Shown piece after piece: positions 1-8,608 of a stretch of DNA of 64,000 nucleotides. The notes under the pieces are model-generated. The model ran no database searches, was not told where the DNA came from, and saw only the letters and a list, made by a program, of their open reading frames with translations. How positions within the stretch are numbered: position 1 is the first letter of the stretch; the number at the start of each line of letters is the position of its first letter. Position numbers and translations under genes: made by a program. Where the stretch lies: NCBI RefSeq assembly GCF_000293805.1, contig NZ_AMBZ01000001.1:586001-650000 (forward strand), given 5' to 3'. Origin of the DNA: Paenibacillus alvei DSM 29 (lineage in GTDB: Bacteria > Bacillota > Bacilli > Paenibacillales > Paenibacillaceae).

Positions 1-12
1 ATTGTATCACAT

Positions 13-57
13 GCAAGAGGCGCTGCCCAACCTATAACGGTCGTCAGCGCCTCTTGC
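13..57 (-). terminator. Hairpin downstream of the ABC-2 permease gene
   Basis: A perfect 13-bp stem (13-25 with 45-57) with a 19-nt loop lies just after the permease stop codon at 75. No T-run follows on the minus strand, so it is terminator-like rather than a textbook intrinsic terminator. Confidence 0.55.
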
Positions 58-74
58 GGAACAACATGTGAATC

Positions 75-905
75 CTATTCTCCGACACGCCATTTCACTA
101 AATAATGGATGGCAAGAATCGATGCAATGCTGTACCCCAGCAATACGATGCTGTTCTGCATGACATCTGTCGTCCAGCCTGTCAAAAGCACGCCCCGCAT
201 CGCCTCTGCCGCATAGGTTGTCGGGAAAATATAGGACGCCCACTGCAACATTGATGGAAGCTGATGCATTTCGACCATGACAGGCGACAGAAATGTAACG
301 AACATCATAAGTACCTGCACAAGCATATTGGTCAGTTGATGATTCGGCGACCAAAAGCCGATACCTACGCCTACGCCGACAACACTGGTCAAGGACAATA
401 ACACAACAATCGGCAGCGCCCATGTAATTTGAAAATCAATGCCGTACCCCCATTTTCCAACTGCTGCAAGCAATACAAAGGAAGGAAGGGTACTCATTAA
501 GCCTTTCAGCATATTGGCGATTACGAAGTTCAGCTTGGATATCGGCAATGAAGAATAGTACGTAAAATGACCTTGATGCTTCTGCCACGATATCTCCTGC
601 CCCATGGAGTTCATCCCCGTGACGATAATACCGAAGATGAGGTTTCCGGCAACGATTCGAACCAACGCTTCATGACTCGGATTGTCTGTAAAAGAAATCA
701 TGAAAAGCATGGTCGTAAATGGGAATACCGTTGCCATCAAAAGGACCCACGCCCACGAATCGCGAATGTTGGCGTATTGAATTCGGGTAAGGATCATGAA
801 CTCTGTCAATTGCCGACCAATTCCTCTTGTGCCTTCCAACGGGACTGCCGCTTTGACCGCAGACTGGCTGACGATATCAGGTCTGCTTGCTACTTCTGAT
901 TTCAT
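75..905 (-). CDS. ABC-2 type transporter permease
   Basis: This 276-residue polytopic membrane protein has about six hydrophobic segments after a cytoplasmic N-terminus of roughly 40 residues, the usual form of ABC-2 export permeases (YadH/NodJ-like). An AGGAGGTGC ribosome site precedes the ATG. The start overlaps the stop of the upstream ATP-binding gene by 4 bp, so the two are translationally coupled and should form one exporter. The substrate cannot be told; drugs, lipids or polysaccharide precursors are all possible. A hairpin at 13-57 ends the unit. Confidence 0.85.
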   Translation of the reverse strand: MKSEVASRPDIVSQSAVKAAVPLEGTRGIGRQLTEFMILTRIQYANIRDSWAWVLLMATVFPFTTMLFMISFTDNPSHEALVRIVAGNLIFGIIVTGMNSMGQEISWQKHQGHFTYYSSLPISKLNFVIANMLKGLMSTLPSFVLLAAVGKWGYGIDFQITWALPIVVLLSLTSVVGVGVGIGFWSPNHQLTNMLVQVLMMFVTFLSPVMVEMHQLPSMLQWASYIFPTTYAAEAMRGVLLTGWTTDVMQNSIVLLGYSIASILAIHYLVKWRVGE

Positions 906-1855
906 ACTTTCTGCACCTCCTGCTCTGCTTGACGATCTATATGGAAATATACATCCTCCAAGCTTGGCGGCTTTACCGCGTACTCTTCGATCGGTAAGTG
1001 AGGAGAACGAACAATATAATCAAGCACAAGGCTCGCTTCTGATTTGTCTACGAGCAAACGAAGCCGGTTCTCGCCATCAACATGAAGCTGCCCCCATTGT
1101 CTCAAAGCCTGCTCAGCAGCCTCACGGCAGCCGAATTCCGTGGTCAGCTCGAATTTGAGCCGCTGATCGACCTTCTGCTTCAGCTTCGCAACCGCATCAA
1201 TTACTAGCAAGCGTCCATGATTGACCACTGCAACTCGATCCACTACCTGCTCTGCCTCAAGCACGTTGTGTGTAACGAGGATAATGGTTGCTCCTTCACG
1301 ATTGCGCTCCTTAATTAGATTCCATACGAGGCGGCGGTTCGTGGGATCCAATTCATTCGTCGGCTCGTCGAAAATAAGGATTGGCAGGCGGCCGATCAAT
1401 GCAGTTCCGATGCCAATCATACGCCGTTGCCCGCCAGACAAATGCTTTAGCTGCTTATGGCGAGAGTCAAACAATCCCATCATCTCCAGCAGCTCCGCTG
1501 ACTGTCTTAGGGCTTCCGATTTTGTCATTCCCCGCAGACGTCCAGTAAACTCCAGCGCTTCTTGTGCTTTTAGCGCAGACAAAACATGCGGATCCTGCGA
1601 AAAATAGGCAACCTGCTGTGCCACATGCTTCGTATGGCGCGATACATCCATACCCTTGAATAGCACCCTTCCTTCCGTTGGCTTCAGGTGCCCGATCATT
1701 TGCTTAATCAACGTCGATTTACCTGCTCCATTCGGACCCAGCACGCCCAAAATTTCTCCGTCCTGTACTTGCAAAGAAATATCTATATTTGCTTTTACCT
1801 TGCCGCGTTTATACATTTGACTCACATGGTCGAGTTCGTAAATAACAGGGTTCAC
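902..1855 (-). CDS. ABC transporter ATP-binding protein
   Basis: This is a 317-residue ATPase of the drug/ABC-2 class. Visible motifs are Walker A GPNGAGKST near residues 40-48, the LSGGQ signature and Walker B ILIFDEPTNELDP; the last 100 residues are the C-terminal extension typical of this class. The start is a GTG at 1855, served by GAGGAGGG seven bases upstream; a nearby ATG at 1862 is out of frame. It energises the permease at 75-905, whose start overlaps its stop. No regulator is adjacent on this strand. Substrate unknown. Confidence 0.88.
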   Translation of the reverse strand: MNPVIYELDHVSQMYKRGKVKANIDISLQVQDGEILGVLGPNGAGKSTLIKQMIGHLKPTEGRVLFKGMDVSRHTKHVAQQVAYFSQDPHVLSALKAQEALEFTGRLRGMTKSEALRQSAELLEMMGLFDSRHKQLKHLSGGQRRMIGIGTALIGRLPILIFDEPTNELDPTNRRLVWNLIKERNREGATIILVTHNVLEAEQVVDRVAVVNHGRLLVIDAVAKLKQKVDQRLKFELTTEFGCREAAEQALRQWGQLHVDGENRLRLLVDKSEASLVLDYIVRSPHLPIEEYAVKPPSLEDVYFHIDRQAEQEVQKV

Positions 1856-2025
1856 GATTCATCCCTCCTCATATGTCAAATAATACCTAATCATCTCTAC
1901 GACAACAAGCGCCCCCCGAATGATCTTTCATTCGTTCTCCAGGTGAATAAGCTGCTCCGTCTGTAGATGTAGTCTAGTCTGAATTGATCTTTCTTCCTCA
2001 AGGGCATTGCTATGAGGGGTTACTT

Positions 2026-2059
2026 TTGTTAACCTTTAATTTATATAATAGGTTAACAA
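2026..2059 (+). promoter_or_regulatory. BirA (biotin repressor) operator over the bioA promoter
   Basis: A perfect 9-bp inverted repeat, TTGTTAACC (2026-2034) and GGTTAACAA (2051-2059), is separated by 16 AT-rich bases. This matches the known BirA operator (TTGTTAAC / GTTAACAA). A TATAAT -10 box (2044-2049) lies inside the spacer, so bound BirA would block RNA polymerase. The -35 region is weak (around 2020-2026). Confidence 0.9.
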
Positions 2060-2105
2060 TTATGGGCGCTGCATGAACATTCGTTGCTAAGGAGCTGGTA
2101 AGAAA

Positions 2106-3479
2106 ATGGAAAATGAAAGAAGGAGAGCGCTTCTGCACAAGGATCGAATCTATGTCTGGCATCCATTCACCCAAATGAAGGAGTATGCCGAACGCGATCA
2201 TGTGCTGATTGAGCGAGCTGAAGGCATGTACCTGTATGATGCGGAGGGGAGGCGTTACTACGATACCGTGTCTTCATGGTGGTGCAATTTGCACGGACAC
2301 GGGCATCCCCGCATCAAGGCAGCTATTGCTGAGCAGTTGGAGCAATTTGACCACATCATGTTCAGCGGATTAACGCATGCCCCTGGCATTGAGCTTGCGG
2401 AAAAGCTGGTGCAAATCAGCCCGGAAGGACTCAATAAAGTGTTCTATTCGGATAATGGCTCGACTGCCGTGGAGGTGGCCATTAAGATGTCCTTCCAATA
2501 TTGGCAGCAGATCGGACGCTCGTCGAAGACGAAGTTCGTCTATTTGGAAGGCAGTTACCATGGAGATACATTGGGTGCGGTAAGTGTAGGCGGCGTACCG
2601 CTCTATCATTCGCTGTTCAAGCCGCTTCTGTTCCATGCCCACCGTGTGCCTGCGCCGGATATGCGCGCCGCGCGCATGTCCGGGCCTGCTGGCGAACAGG
2701 AGGTCGCAGAAGCGGCACTCGCGCCGGTGCGCGAGCTGTTCGAGCGCGAAGGAGATACGATCGCGGGTATTCTCGTTGAGCCGATGCTGATGGGTGCAGG
2801 CGGCATGATCATGACGCCTGCAGCTTATATGCAGGGCTTGCGCGAGTTGTGTTCGGCGTACGATGTCCATCTCATTGCGGACGAGGTCGCAACAGGGTTC
2901 GGGCGAACAGGCAGGATGTTCGCCTGTGAGCACGCCGGGGTCAGCCCCGATATTATGTGCCTCAGCAAGGGGCTGACCGCAGGCATCATGCCGCTCGCGG
3001 CTACGCTGTGCCGCGACAGCATCTACGCCGCGTTCTATGATGATTACGCGGCGCAGAAAACATTTTTCCACGGCCACAGCTTCACCGGCAATCCGGTGGC
3101 GTGCGCCGTGGCCCTTGCCTCCCTGCGCCTGTTCGAGGAGGAGCGTACGCTCGAACAGGCGCAGGGCGCCATAGCCGCGCTCAGCGAGGCTATGCGCGGC
3201 ATTGCCGATCTGCCCCACGTGGCAAATGTGCGGCAGATCGGCCTCGTTGCGGCGTTCGACCTGTACGAAGATGCCGAACGCCGCAAACCATTCCCGCGCG
3301 AGCTGCGCATCGGGGCGCGCATGTACGAGGCGGGCTTCGAGGAGGGACTCATCCTCCGCCCGCTCGGGGACACCCTCTACTTCTGGCTGCCGCTATGCGC
3401 CACGCCAGACGATGTCCGCGACATTGTCGCACGAACGATCCGTGTGCTCCACCGCGTACTGCAGCCTGCTTCCTTCTAG
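2106..3479 (+). CDS. bioA: Adenosylmethionine-8-amino-7-oxononanoate aminotransferase
   Basis: BioA moves an amino group from S-adenosylmethionine to KAPA, giving DAPA, in biotin synthesis; it is a cytosolic PLP enzyme. The 457 residues match the family length. Family signatures include WHPFTQ near the N-terminus, SWWCNLHGHGHP, the glycine-rich GSTAVEVA cofactor loop, the ADEVATGFGRTG segment with the PLP-binding Asp, and the Schiff-base Lys288 in LSKGLTAG. AAGGAG at 2089-2094 precedes the ATG. A BirA operator lies directly upstream. No other bio gene is adjacent, so the rest of the pathway must be elsewhere or absent. Base composition rises sharply from about codon 180 onward (see findings). 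Confidence 0.95.
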   Translation: MENERRRALLHKDRIYVWHPFTQMKEYAERDHVLIERAEGMYLYDAEGRRYYDTVSSWWCNLHGHGHPRIKAAIAEQLEQFDHIMFSGLTHAPGIELAEKLVQISPEGLNKVFYSDNGSTAVEVAIKMSFQYWQQIGRSSKTKFVYLEGSYHGDTLGAVSVGGVPLYHSLFKPLLFHAHRVPAPDMRAARMSGPAGEQEVAEAALAPVRELFEREGDTIAGILVEPMLMGAGGMIMTPAAYMQGLRELCSAYDVHLIADEVATGFGRTGRMFACEHAGVSPDIMCLSKGLTAGIMPLAATLCRDSIYAAFYDDYAAQKTFFHGHSFTGNPVACAVALASLRLFEEERTLEQAQGAIAALSEAMRGIADLPHVANVRQIGLVAAFDLYEDAERRKPFPRELRIGARMYEAGFEEGLILRPLGDTLYFWLPLCATPDDVRDIVARTIRVLHRVLQPASF

Positions 3480-3844
3480 GATGCATAGCTACGTCGGATA
3501 AATAGCTACATCGGATAGTTTCACGAGCAGACATAGCGGAAAATCGCCTTAAAATGAACGTAAATAGACATCGATTAGAAACCATAGACGGTTACGCGAT
3601 TAATGTACAAAATAGATGCCATCGACAATTACACCGTTAGTATGCAGAAGAGCACCATATACTCTATAGACGAACATGCCGATAGTCATCCGAATAGGTA
3701 TGCAGACAGTTACGTGGTTAGACACAAGATTACCGTCGAAGCAATTGAGCATTTATTAACTATGCGAACATATCTAGTTATATCAAGATATGTAGGTATT
3801 CATTTTGTTTGTGCTATGTATCTATAGGGAGGACAAACCACAAA

Positions 3845-4004
3845 AATGTCCATACAAAGGTGGACATTGTAGCATATGTTATTTGAGTAAGGAATTTTTC
3901 TATATATTGCGCATAATTAAAACAAAAACACTATATATAGAAGTCAAACTGTAAGGAGAAGTTTATCTCTTTTCTAAAAGTGTGTCCACTTTACAATGGA
4001 CATT
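3845..4004. repeat. 160-bp MITE-like element with nested inverted repeats
   Basis: The ends are 22-bp inverted repeats matching at 18 positions. Each end is itself a dyad of the form TGTCCA-N8-TGGACA (3847-3866 and 3983-4002). Inside, TTCTATATAT (3898-3907) pairs with ATATATAGAA (3933-3942), nearly concentric with the outer repeats. No open frame and no obvious target duplication were seen. It could be a miniature inverted-repeat element or a two-site operator. Confidence 0.5.
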
Positions 4005-4064
4005 CCGCCACTTTTTCCATCAAATGAGGACAACGAACGGAGAACAAACTTCATTACACATGAA

Positions 4065-4132
4065 GAGCCCTATAGGTGTGCCAGAGATATTCCATTCAAG
4101 CTGAAATTGCACTCTGGTGTCCCATAGGGCTC
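4065..4132. repeat. Long imperfect hairpin
   Basis: GAGCCCTATAGG-N4-CCAGAG (4065-4086) pairs with CTCTGG-N4-CCATAGGGCTC (4112-4132), with one bulge, one internal loop and a 25-nt terminal loop. No T-run follows in either direction, so a simple terminator is unlikely. It lies about 155 bp downstream of murB. Confidence 0.5.
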
Positions 4133-4174
4133 CATCCATTTAAGTATTCAGTTCGCGATGCCGTACCTCTTCTG

Positions 4175-4240
4175 CTGTTTTGGCTGTTTTGGCTTTTGGG
4201 TCTTTGCAACTCTTTGCAACACCTTGTAACATCTTGCAAC
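4175..4240. repeat. Two adjacent short tandem arrays (9 bp and 10 bp)
   Basis: CTGTTTTGG occurs twice in tandem (4175-4192) and decays into a third partial copy. It is followed at once by four 10-bp units (4201-4240): TCTTTGCAAC twice, then ACCTTGTAAC and ATCTTGCAAC. Confidence 0.75.
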
Positions 4241-4288
4241 AGAAAAGGGGCGAGATACTGTTTACACACAATTTATCGACTGATCGAT

Positions 4289-5206
4289 CTATTCGTCTTC
4301 GCCGATAATGCGCACTTCGGTTTCGAGTTCGACGCCGAACCGTTCGTTGACTGTTTTCTGCACGTGGCGAATGAGCGAGATATACTCACTTGCAGTCGCG
4401 TTGTCTACATTGACGATGAATCCAGCATGCTTAGTTGATACTTCCGCACCGCCAATGCGCGTCCCCTGCAAACCGGATTCTTGAATGAGCTGACCGGCAT
4501 AATGCCCTGGAGGACGCTTGAATACACTACCGCAGGACGGGTACTCAAGCGGCTGCTTAGACTCGCGCAAAAATGTCAGTTCATCCATTTTTGCCTTAAT
4601 TGCATCATAATCCCCTGGCGTAAGCGAGAATGTCGCTTCCAGAACCATATATCCATTCGAGCCGATGTTGCTGCGACGGTAACCCAGTTCGAGCTGCTCC
4701 TTCGTGAGTCGAACCAGTTCACCTTCAGGAGTAAGCACTAATGTACTTTCCAATACATCTGCAATCTCACCGCCATAGGCTCCTGCATTCATGTACAATG
4801 CTCCACCTACGGAACCCGGAATGCCACAAGCGAATTCCAATCCAGACAGATGATGCTCTCGTGCCGCACGCGACACGTCGATAATCGCCGCACCACTTTG
4901 CGCAATGATCTGATCTCCACTGCGCTCAATCTTGTTTAACTTGTTCAAATTGACGACAATGCCTCGAATTCCTCCATCTTTGACGATTAGATTGGAGCCA
5001 AACCCAAGAATCGTCAACGGCAGATCGTGCTGTCGCGCATAGTCAATGACAACCTGCAGTGACTCATAATTATCTGGTGTTACATACAAATCAGCCTTGC
5101 CACCCATTCGGGTATAAGTATGTTCCTTCAGCCATTCACCTTGTTTGATCGAATCTTCCGCAATCCATTTCCGTAATTCATGATACCGTTCTATGAGGTT
5201 ATTCAT
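4289..5206 (-). CDS. murB: UDP-N-acetylenolpyruvoylglucosamine reductase
   Basis: MurB reduces UDP-GlcNAc-enolpyruvate to UDP-MurNAc with NADPH in the cytosol, an early peptidoglycan step. The 305 residues fit the short (type II) enzyme of Gram-positives. The FAD-binding segment shows [14 protein letters not shown] (residues 67-80) and [20 protein letters not shown] (128-147). YRRS (176-179) and the SCGSVFKRP loop (224-232, catalytic Ser227) supply active-site residues, with the late Glu near 297 in ETEVRI. An AAGGATGG ribosome site and a TATAAT-like -10 (minus strand, 5271-5276) lie upstream. It stands alone, away from the division cluster. Confidence 0.95.
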   Translation of the reverse strand: MNNLIERYHELRKWIAEDSIKQGEWLKEHTYTRMGGKADLYVTPDNYESLQVVIDYARQHDLPLTILGFGSNLIVKDGGIRGIVVNLNKLNKIERSGDQIIAQSGAAIIDVSRAAREHHLSGLEFACGIPGSVGGALYMNAGAYGGEIADVLESTLVLTPEGELVRLTKEQLELGYRRSNIGSNGYMVLEATFSLTPGDYDAIKAKMDELTFLRESKQPLEYPSCGSVFKRPPGHYAGQLIQESGLQGTRIGGAEVSTKHAGFIVNVDNATASEYISLIRHVQKTVNERFGVELETEVRIIGEDE

Positions 5207-5564
5207 GCGATTCCATCCTTACCTATCTTTTTCATACAGCGTTCATATTTCATTCATTTACTTTACTTCCATTATAGCCAGTAACATCACTAGAGCGTTC
5301 ATTGATGCCAAGCTCTTTGCCATTAATAATCTATACTTATCCTTGCATACACTCCAGTATAACAAATTTTCGAAGACAATTAAGATGGCAAAAGTCACCC
5401 CTTGTCCGAACCTGTATTTATGTCCCTAGTCTTATGAAATGGAGCTTTGCGGGATGCCTCTGCTTCAGCATATGCACGGACATGGGCGAATGGCTACAAC
5501 AATTACTGCTGGTATCACACAAAACCAAGGGGCAGCAAGTTGAAGCAACCAAAATATGCACCTA
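5207..5564. other. Non-coding gap upstream of murB
   Basis: Apart from a likely murB -10 box (TATAAT on the minus strand, 5271-5276) I see no gene, RNA or repeat. The short open frames here lack ribosome sites. Confidence 0.6.
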
Positions 5565-5591
5565 TAAAAAAACCGCCTATCATATAGGCGG
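5565..5591 (-). terminator. Intrinsic terminator of the YtrA-like ABC operon
   Basis: CCGCCTAT (5573-5580) pairs with ATAGGCGG (5584-5591) around a 3-nt loop. On the minus strand it is followed by a run of about seven T, directly after the last permease gene. Confidence 0.9.
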
Positions 5592-5614
5592 ACTTGATAA
5601 TTGCAGTTGCTTTA

Positions 5615-6571
5615 TTATCCTGCTACATCTCTCTTGGTAAAGGTGAGCCATGAAACGACATGGAAAACAACAAAGTAAACAAGCAGTACGGCTATTGAAA
5701 ATCCGAGCGTCATATCCGGGCGCAGCGGCGTCCCCTCGAAATACGGTCGTAAATTGATGTTTGCGAACAATATATATTTCCCCCAATTGTAATGGGCGAA
5801 CAATGCCGCCATATTGCCTCCAACGATCAAGAAGCACAAAGAAAAGGCGATAGCCATGGACGAGCTGCGGAATGCGGCAGATATCATAAATGCCAATGTC
5901 GTGAACATCACTAGCTCAATGATACCGAAGCCATAATCTTGCACCAAGGCAAGCAGCCTTGGGTTTTCCACAATCGCACCCTCTTGTCCGATGCTGATGA
6001 GAGGTTGAGAGAATTCGCCGAATCCCTCAATAACGCCGCCTACCAAGAAGGAAAACGCAATGTTAACGATAGTAAGCATTACTGCGAATAGGAGAGTCGC
6101 TGCATACTTACTACATAATATGCGAGTGCGCGAGGCGGGCCCGACTAGCAGCAGCTTGATTGTCCCCCACGAATACTCTGCGGCAAACATGTCTGCCGCG
6201 ACTACAACAGTGAATAAAATGACAACAAACATCAGCTTCGAAGAGAGATTCACGATGCTCCATATGTTCAACGCATACGGATTGCTCTGATGCTCCAAAT
6301 GGTATTCATTAAGGCGAATCTGATTCGCAATCTCCATCTTCGCTTCTGGATCTATCTCTCCACTATTATCCGCCAGCTTCTGCTTCAAATGTTCATTTGT
6401 TTGAATCAAATTTTGCTGCCAGCCCTCTCCCCTGCGCGGATCTTGGTCAATTTCCATAATGGACGTCAGCAGCACAATGGCTGCCATTAATAGCCCAATC
6501 ATGACCCACGTACGCGGACGGCGATAGATTTTCATATTCTCGTTCTGAATGAGGCTGTAGTAGCTAGACAA
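5615..6571 (-). CDS. ABC-2 family permease (last gene of the YtrA-like operon)
   Basis: This 318-residue membrane protein has a first membrane segment near residues 20-40, a charged extracytoplasmic loop of about 70 residues, and five further hydrophobic segments. That layout is shared with ABC-2 permeases of the bacitracin-exporter (BcrB) kind. Its start overlaps the end of the ATPase gene at 6564 by 8 bp, so the two are coupled. The operon also carries a YtrA-like repressor and a second ATPase/permease pair, which suggests a role in response to envelope stress or cell-wall-active compounds; this is inference from the family. Confidence 0.8.
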   Translation of the reverse strand: MSSYYSLIQNENMKIYRRPRTWVMIGLLMAAIVLLTSIMEIDQDPRRGEGWQQNLIQTNEHLKQKLADNSGEIDPEAKMEIANQIRLNEYHLEHQSNPYALNIWSIVNLSSKLMFVVILFTVVVAADMFAAEYSWGTIKLLLVGPASRTRILCSKYAATLLFAVMLTIVNIAFSFLVGGVIEGFGEFSQPLISIGQEGAIVENPRLLALVQDYGFGIIELVMFTTLAFMISAAFRSSSMAIAFSLCFLIVGGNMAALFAHYNWGKYILFANINLRPYFEGTPLRPDMTLGFSIAVLLVYFVVFHVVSWLTFTKRDVAG

Positions 6572-7490
6572 TATGCTCTCCTCCTGTCAGCTCCAAGAAT
6601 TGATCTTCCAGTGACTGATTCGCCGCATGAATGCCATAGACATCGATGCCTGCATGCACAAGCGCCCTTGTCAGCTCTGGAACTTGCTTGCGCCCCGCTG
6701 AAACGTGAAGCTGCCCGCCATCGATCTGCATACTTAGATCGGCCATCATCATCGACAGCAGCGCTCTGGCTTCCTTCGGATTGTCGACATCAATCACGAT
6801 ATGTTGATTGTTCGCCTGCTCCTTTAATTGCTTAATAGATCGAACATCAATTAACTTGCCCGTCTGAATTATTGCAACTCGATCGCACATCAGTTCCATC
6901 TCAGACAATAAATGAGAGGATACGACGATACTGATGCCTTCCTTATGCGCCAAGTTGCGCAAATAATCACGCAGTTCGCGGATTCCCGCAGGATCCAGGC
7001 CATTTGTCGGCTCGTCAAGAATTAGAATGGAGGGCTTGTGCAGCAGCGCTTGAGCAACCCCAAGCCGCTGACGCATGCCGAGTGAATAGCGCTTAACTTT
7101 TTCATGAATGCGATTTTCCAACCCTACGAGCTTCACTACTTCATGAATCCGTTCGGTTGTTACGCCAGAGTGCCGTCTGCCGTAATACACAAGATTTTGA
7201 TACCCTGTTAAAAACTTGTACATTTCTGGATTTTCCACAATTGCGCCAATATGGGTCATCGCCTGCTCGAATTGCTTATGTACAGGAATTCCTTTCACAT
7301 AGATTTCGCCAGATGTCATTGAGATTAAGCCTACAATCATACGAATTGTTGTGGTCTTGCCAGCACCGTTGGGCCCGAGAAATCCAAATACCTCTCCTGC
7401 CGGGACATCAAAGGACATCTGATCTACAATCGTGCGCTTGCCAATTCGTTTGGTAACATTGCGGAGCTGAAGGACTGCTTCTGTGCTCAT
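6564..7490 (-). CDS. ABC transporter ATP-binding protein (BcrA-like)
   Basis: This is a 308-residue ATPase. Walker A GPNGAGKTT, the signature YSLGMRQRLGVAQAL, Walker B SILILDEPTNGLDP and the switch His in SSHLLSEME are all present. The C-terminal third resembles the extension of bacitracin/lantibiotic exporters. I place the start at the ATG at 7490 (MSTEAVLQL), which has AGGAGG ten bases upstream; the open frame extends 22 codons further without support. It sits 90 bp downstream of the preceding permease and overlaps the next one. Confidence 0.88.
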   Translation of the reverse strand: MSTEAVLQLRNVTKRIGKRTIVDQMSFDVPAGEVFGFLGPNGAGKTTTIRMIVGLISMTSGEIYVKGIPVHKQFEQAMTHIGAIVENPEMYKFLTGYQNLVYYGRRHSGVTTERIHEVVKLVGLENRIHEKVKRYSLGMRQRLGVAQALLHKPSILILDEPTNGLDPAGIRELRDYLRNLAHKEGISIVVSSHLLSEMELMCDRVAIIQTGKLIDVRSIKQLKEQANNQHIVIDVDNPKEARALLSMMMADLSMQIDGGQLHVSAGRKQVPELTRALVHAGIDVYGIHAANQSLEDQFLELTGGEHIV

Positions 7491-7579
7491 ACGATACGAA
7501 CCTCCTGTCAGTGAATCTCTTTTATGGAATTCTGCCGCGAGATGGAAGTGTAACAACTTACCATCTCATTCCCTCCAAC

Positions 7580-8608
7580 CTAGAGTCTAACTCGCATATG
7601 AGTAAGGGTACGAATGATCAGGTAACCAATAGCACCACCAAGTGCTGCTCCAACTATATAACCGGTTCTCCCTGGCGACAGCGCATCATATCCGATACTA
7701 CCGCCAAGCAGTAAAGCACACAGGACAAAGCATAAAATGAATGCTTTCTCAATAAACGGGAAAATAATGAGTTTTCCGTTATTTTCAAGTCGATTACGCG
7801 AATAAAACAACGTCCCTATGATAAAAAGGACGATACTGATAGCCGCCACTACTGTGTAAGGGTAGTTACCATTTTCAAATAAAATCTTACCATTTTCATG
7901 TAAAACCCAGTTTGATATATTGAAATTCTCCCACACCGTACCTCGAGTCTTTAAAGTGGTATACGACGGAGTAATCATGAAAATAAAAAGGAGTTGCTGC
8001 AGCATCATTTTGAAGAATTCAAATAGGAACAAGCTAATAATTGAAAGTGAAGCCTGCATCGTCCATGAACCTGTAAACGAACCAATAAACATTGAAAACG
8101 TAAACGTAGACACTGCAACAAAAACCATATGAAATCCGCGTATAATGAAACTTCCAACGTTCACATACTCCCCTATTTCCGACAGCTTGATTATGGCAAT
8201 ATCGAGTGCAAGGATAATCGCGACAACAAATACAATATATGTGCAGCCAACCATCCATTTCGTTATATACTGCAACCATCTTGGATAAGGAAGCGCAAAA
8301 ACCTGTTCACTGGCATAATTGCGTCGTTCATAGCCTAATTGCCAAATTGACAATAAAAATCCTCCAAATACTAAGAACAACAACATGGTACCACCATAAT
8401 CTCTCAATAGGTCCCAAGCAACGTCATCAGGATACCTTTTTATAAATCTTACAAATGCATCCTTTTCCTTAGGTGTAGAGAACCACAGCATCCGCATGTG
8501 TGGATATACAATTGACATAAAGCTTGCCAGCAGCATGAGCCACAGCAATACCCGCGTATGGCGATACTCCTTCCACCAGAGCGCCTTTACGAACAGCCTA
8601 TGCTTCAT
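7580..8608 (-). CDS. ABC transporter permease (YtrC/D-like position)
   Basis: A 342-residue protein with about seven hydrophobic segments and a long extracytoplasmic loop after the second one. It is encoded between the YtrB-like ATPase, whose gene it overlaps by 11 bp, and the second ATPase. By position it is the membrane partner of the ATPase at 8598-9473. Sequence alone does not give the substrate. It is AT-richer than the flanking ATPase genes, as is common for membrane proteins. Confidence 0.75.
   Translation of the reverse strand: MKHRLFVKALWWKEYRHTRVLLWLMLLASFMSIVYPHMRMLWFSTPKEKDAFVRFIKRYPDDVAWDLLRDYGGTMLLFLVFGGFLLSIWQLGYERRNYASEQVFALPYPRWLQYITKWMVGCTYIVFVVAIILALDIAIIKLSEIGEYVNVGSFIIRGFHMVFVAVSTFTFSMFIGSFTGSWTMQASLSIISLFLFEFFKMMLQQLLFIFMITPSYTTLKTRGTVWENFNISNWVLHENGKILFENGNYPYTVVAAISIVLFIIGTLFYSRNRLENNGKLIIFPFIEKAFILCFVLCALLLGGSIGYDALSPGRTGYIVGAALGGAIGYLIIRTLTHMRVRL

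Larger units (their letters stand above)
3480..4288. other. Repeat-rich non-coding tract between bioA and murB
   Basis: About 800 bases hold no convincing gene. Reading left to right: a 15-bp direct repeat with period 17 (3486-3517), three copies of GAC-N2-TTAC-N4-TTA (3587, 3624, 3705), a 160-bp element with nested inverted repeats (3845-4004), a long imperfect hairpin (4065-4132), and 9-bp and 10-bp tandem arrays (4175-4240). The one open frame here (3603-3827) has no ribosome site and reads as random sequence. Confidence 0.7.

Noticed and set aside
2370..3373. Several long open frames antisense to, or out of frame with, bioA
   Set aside because: They are by-products of the GC-rich codon use of bioA, which is itself a clear gene.
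3603..3827. 74-residue open frame in the repeat tract
   Set aside because: No ribosome site, odd composition and overlap with degenerate repeats.
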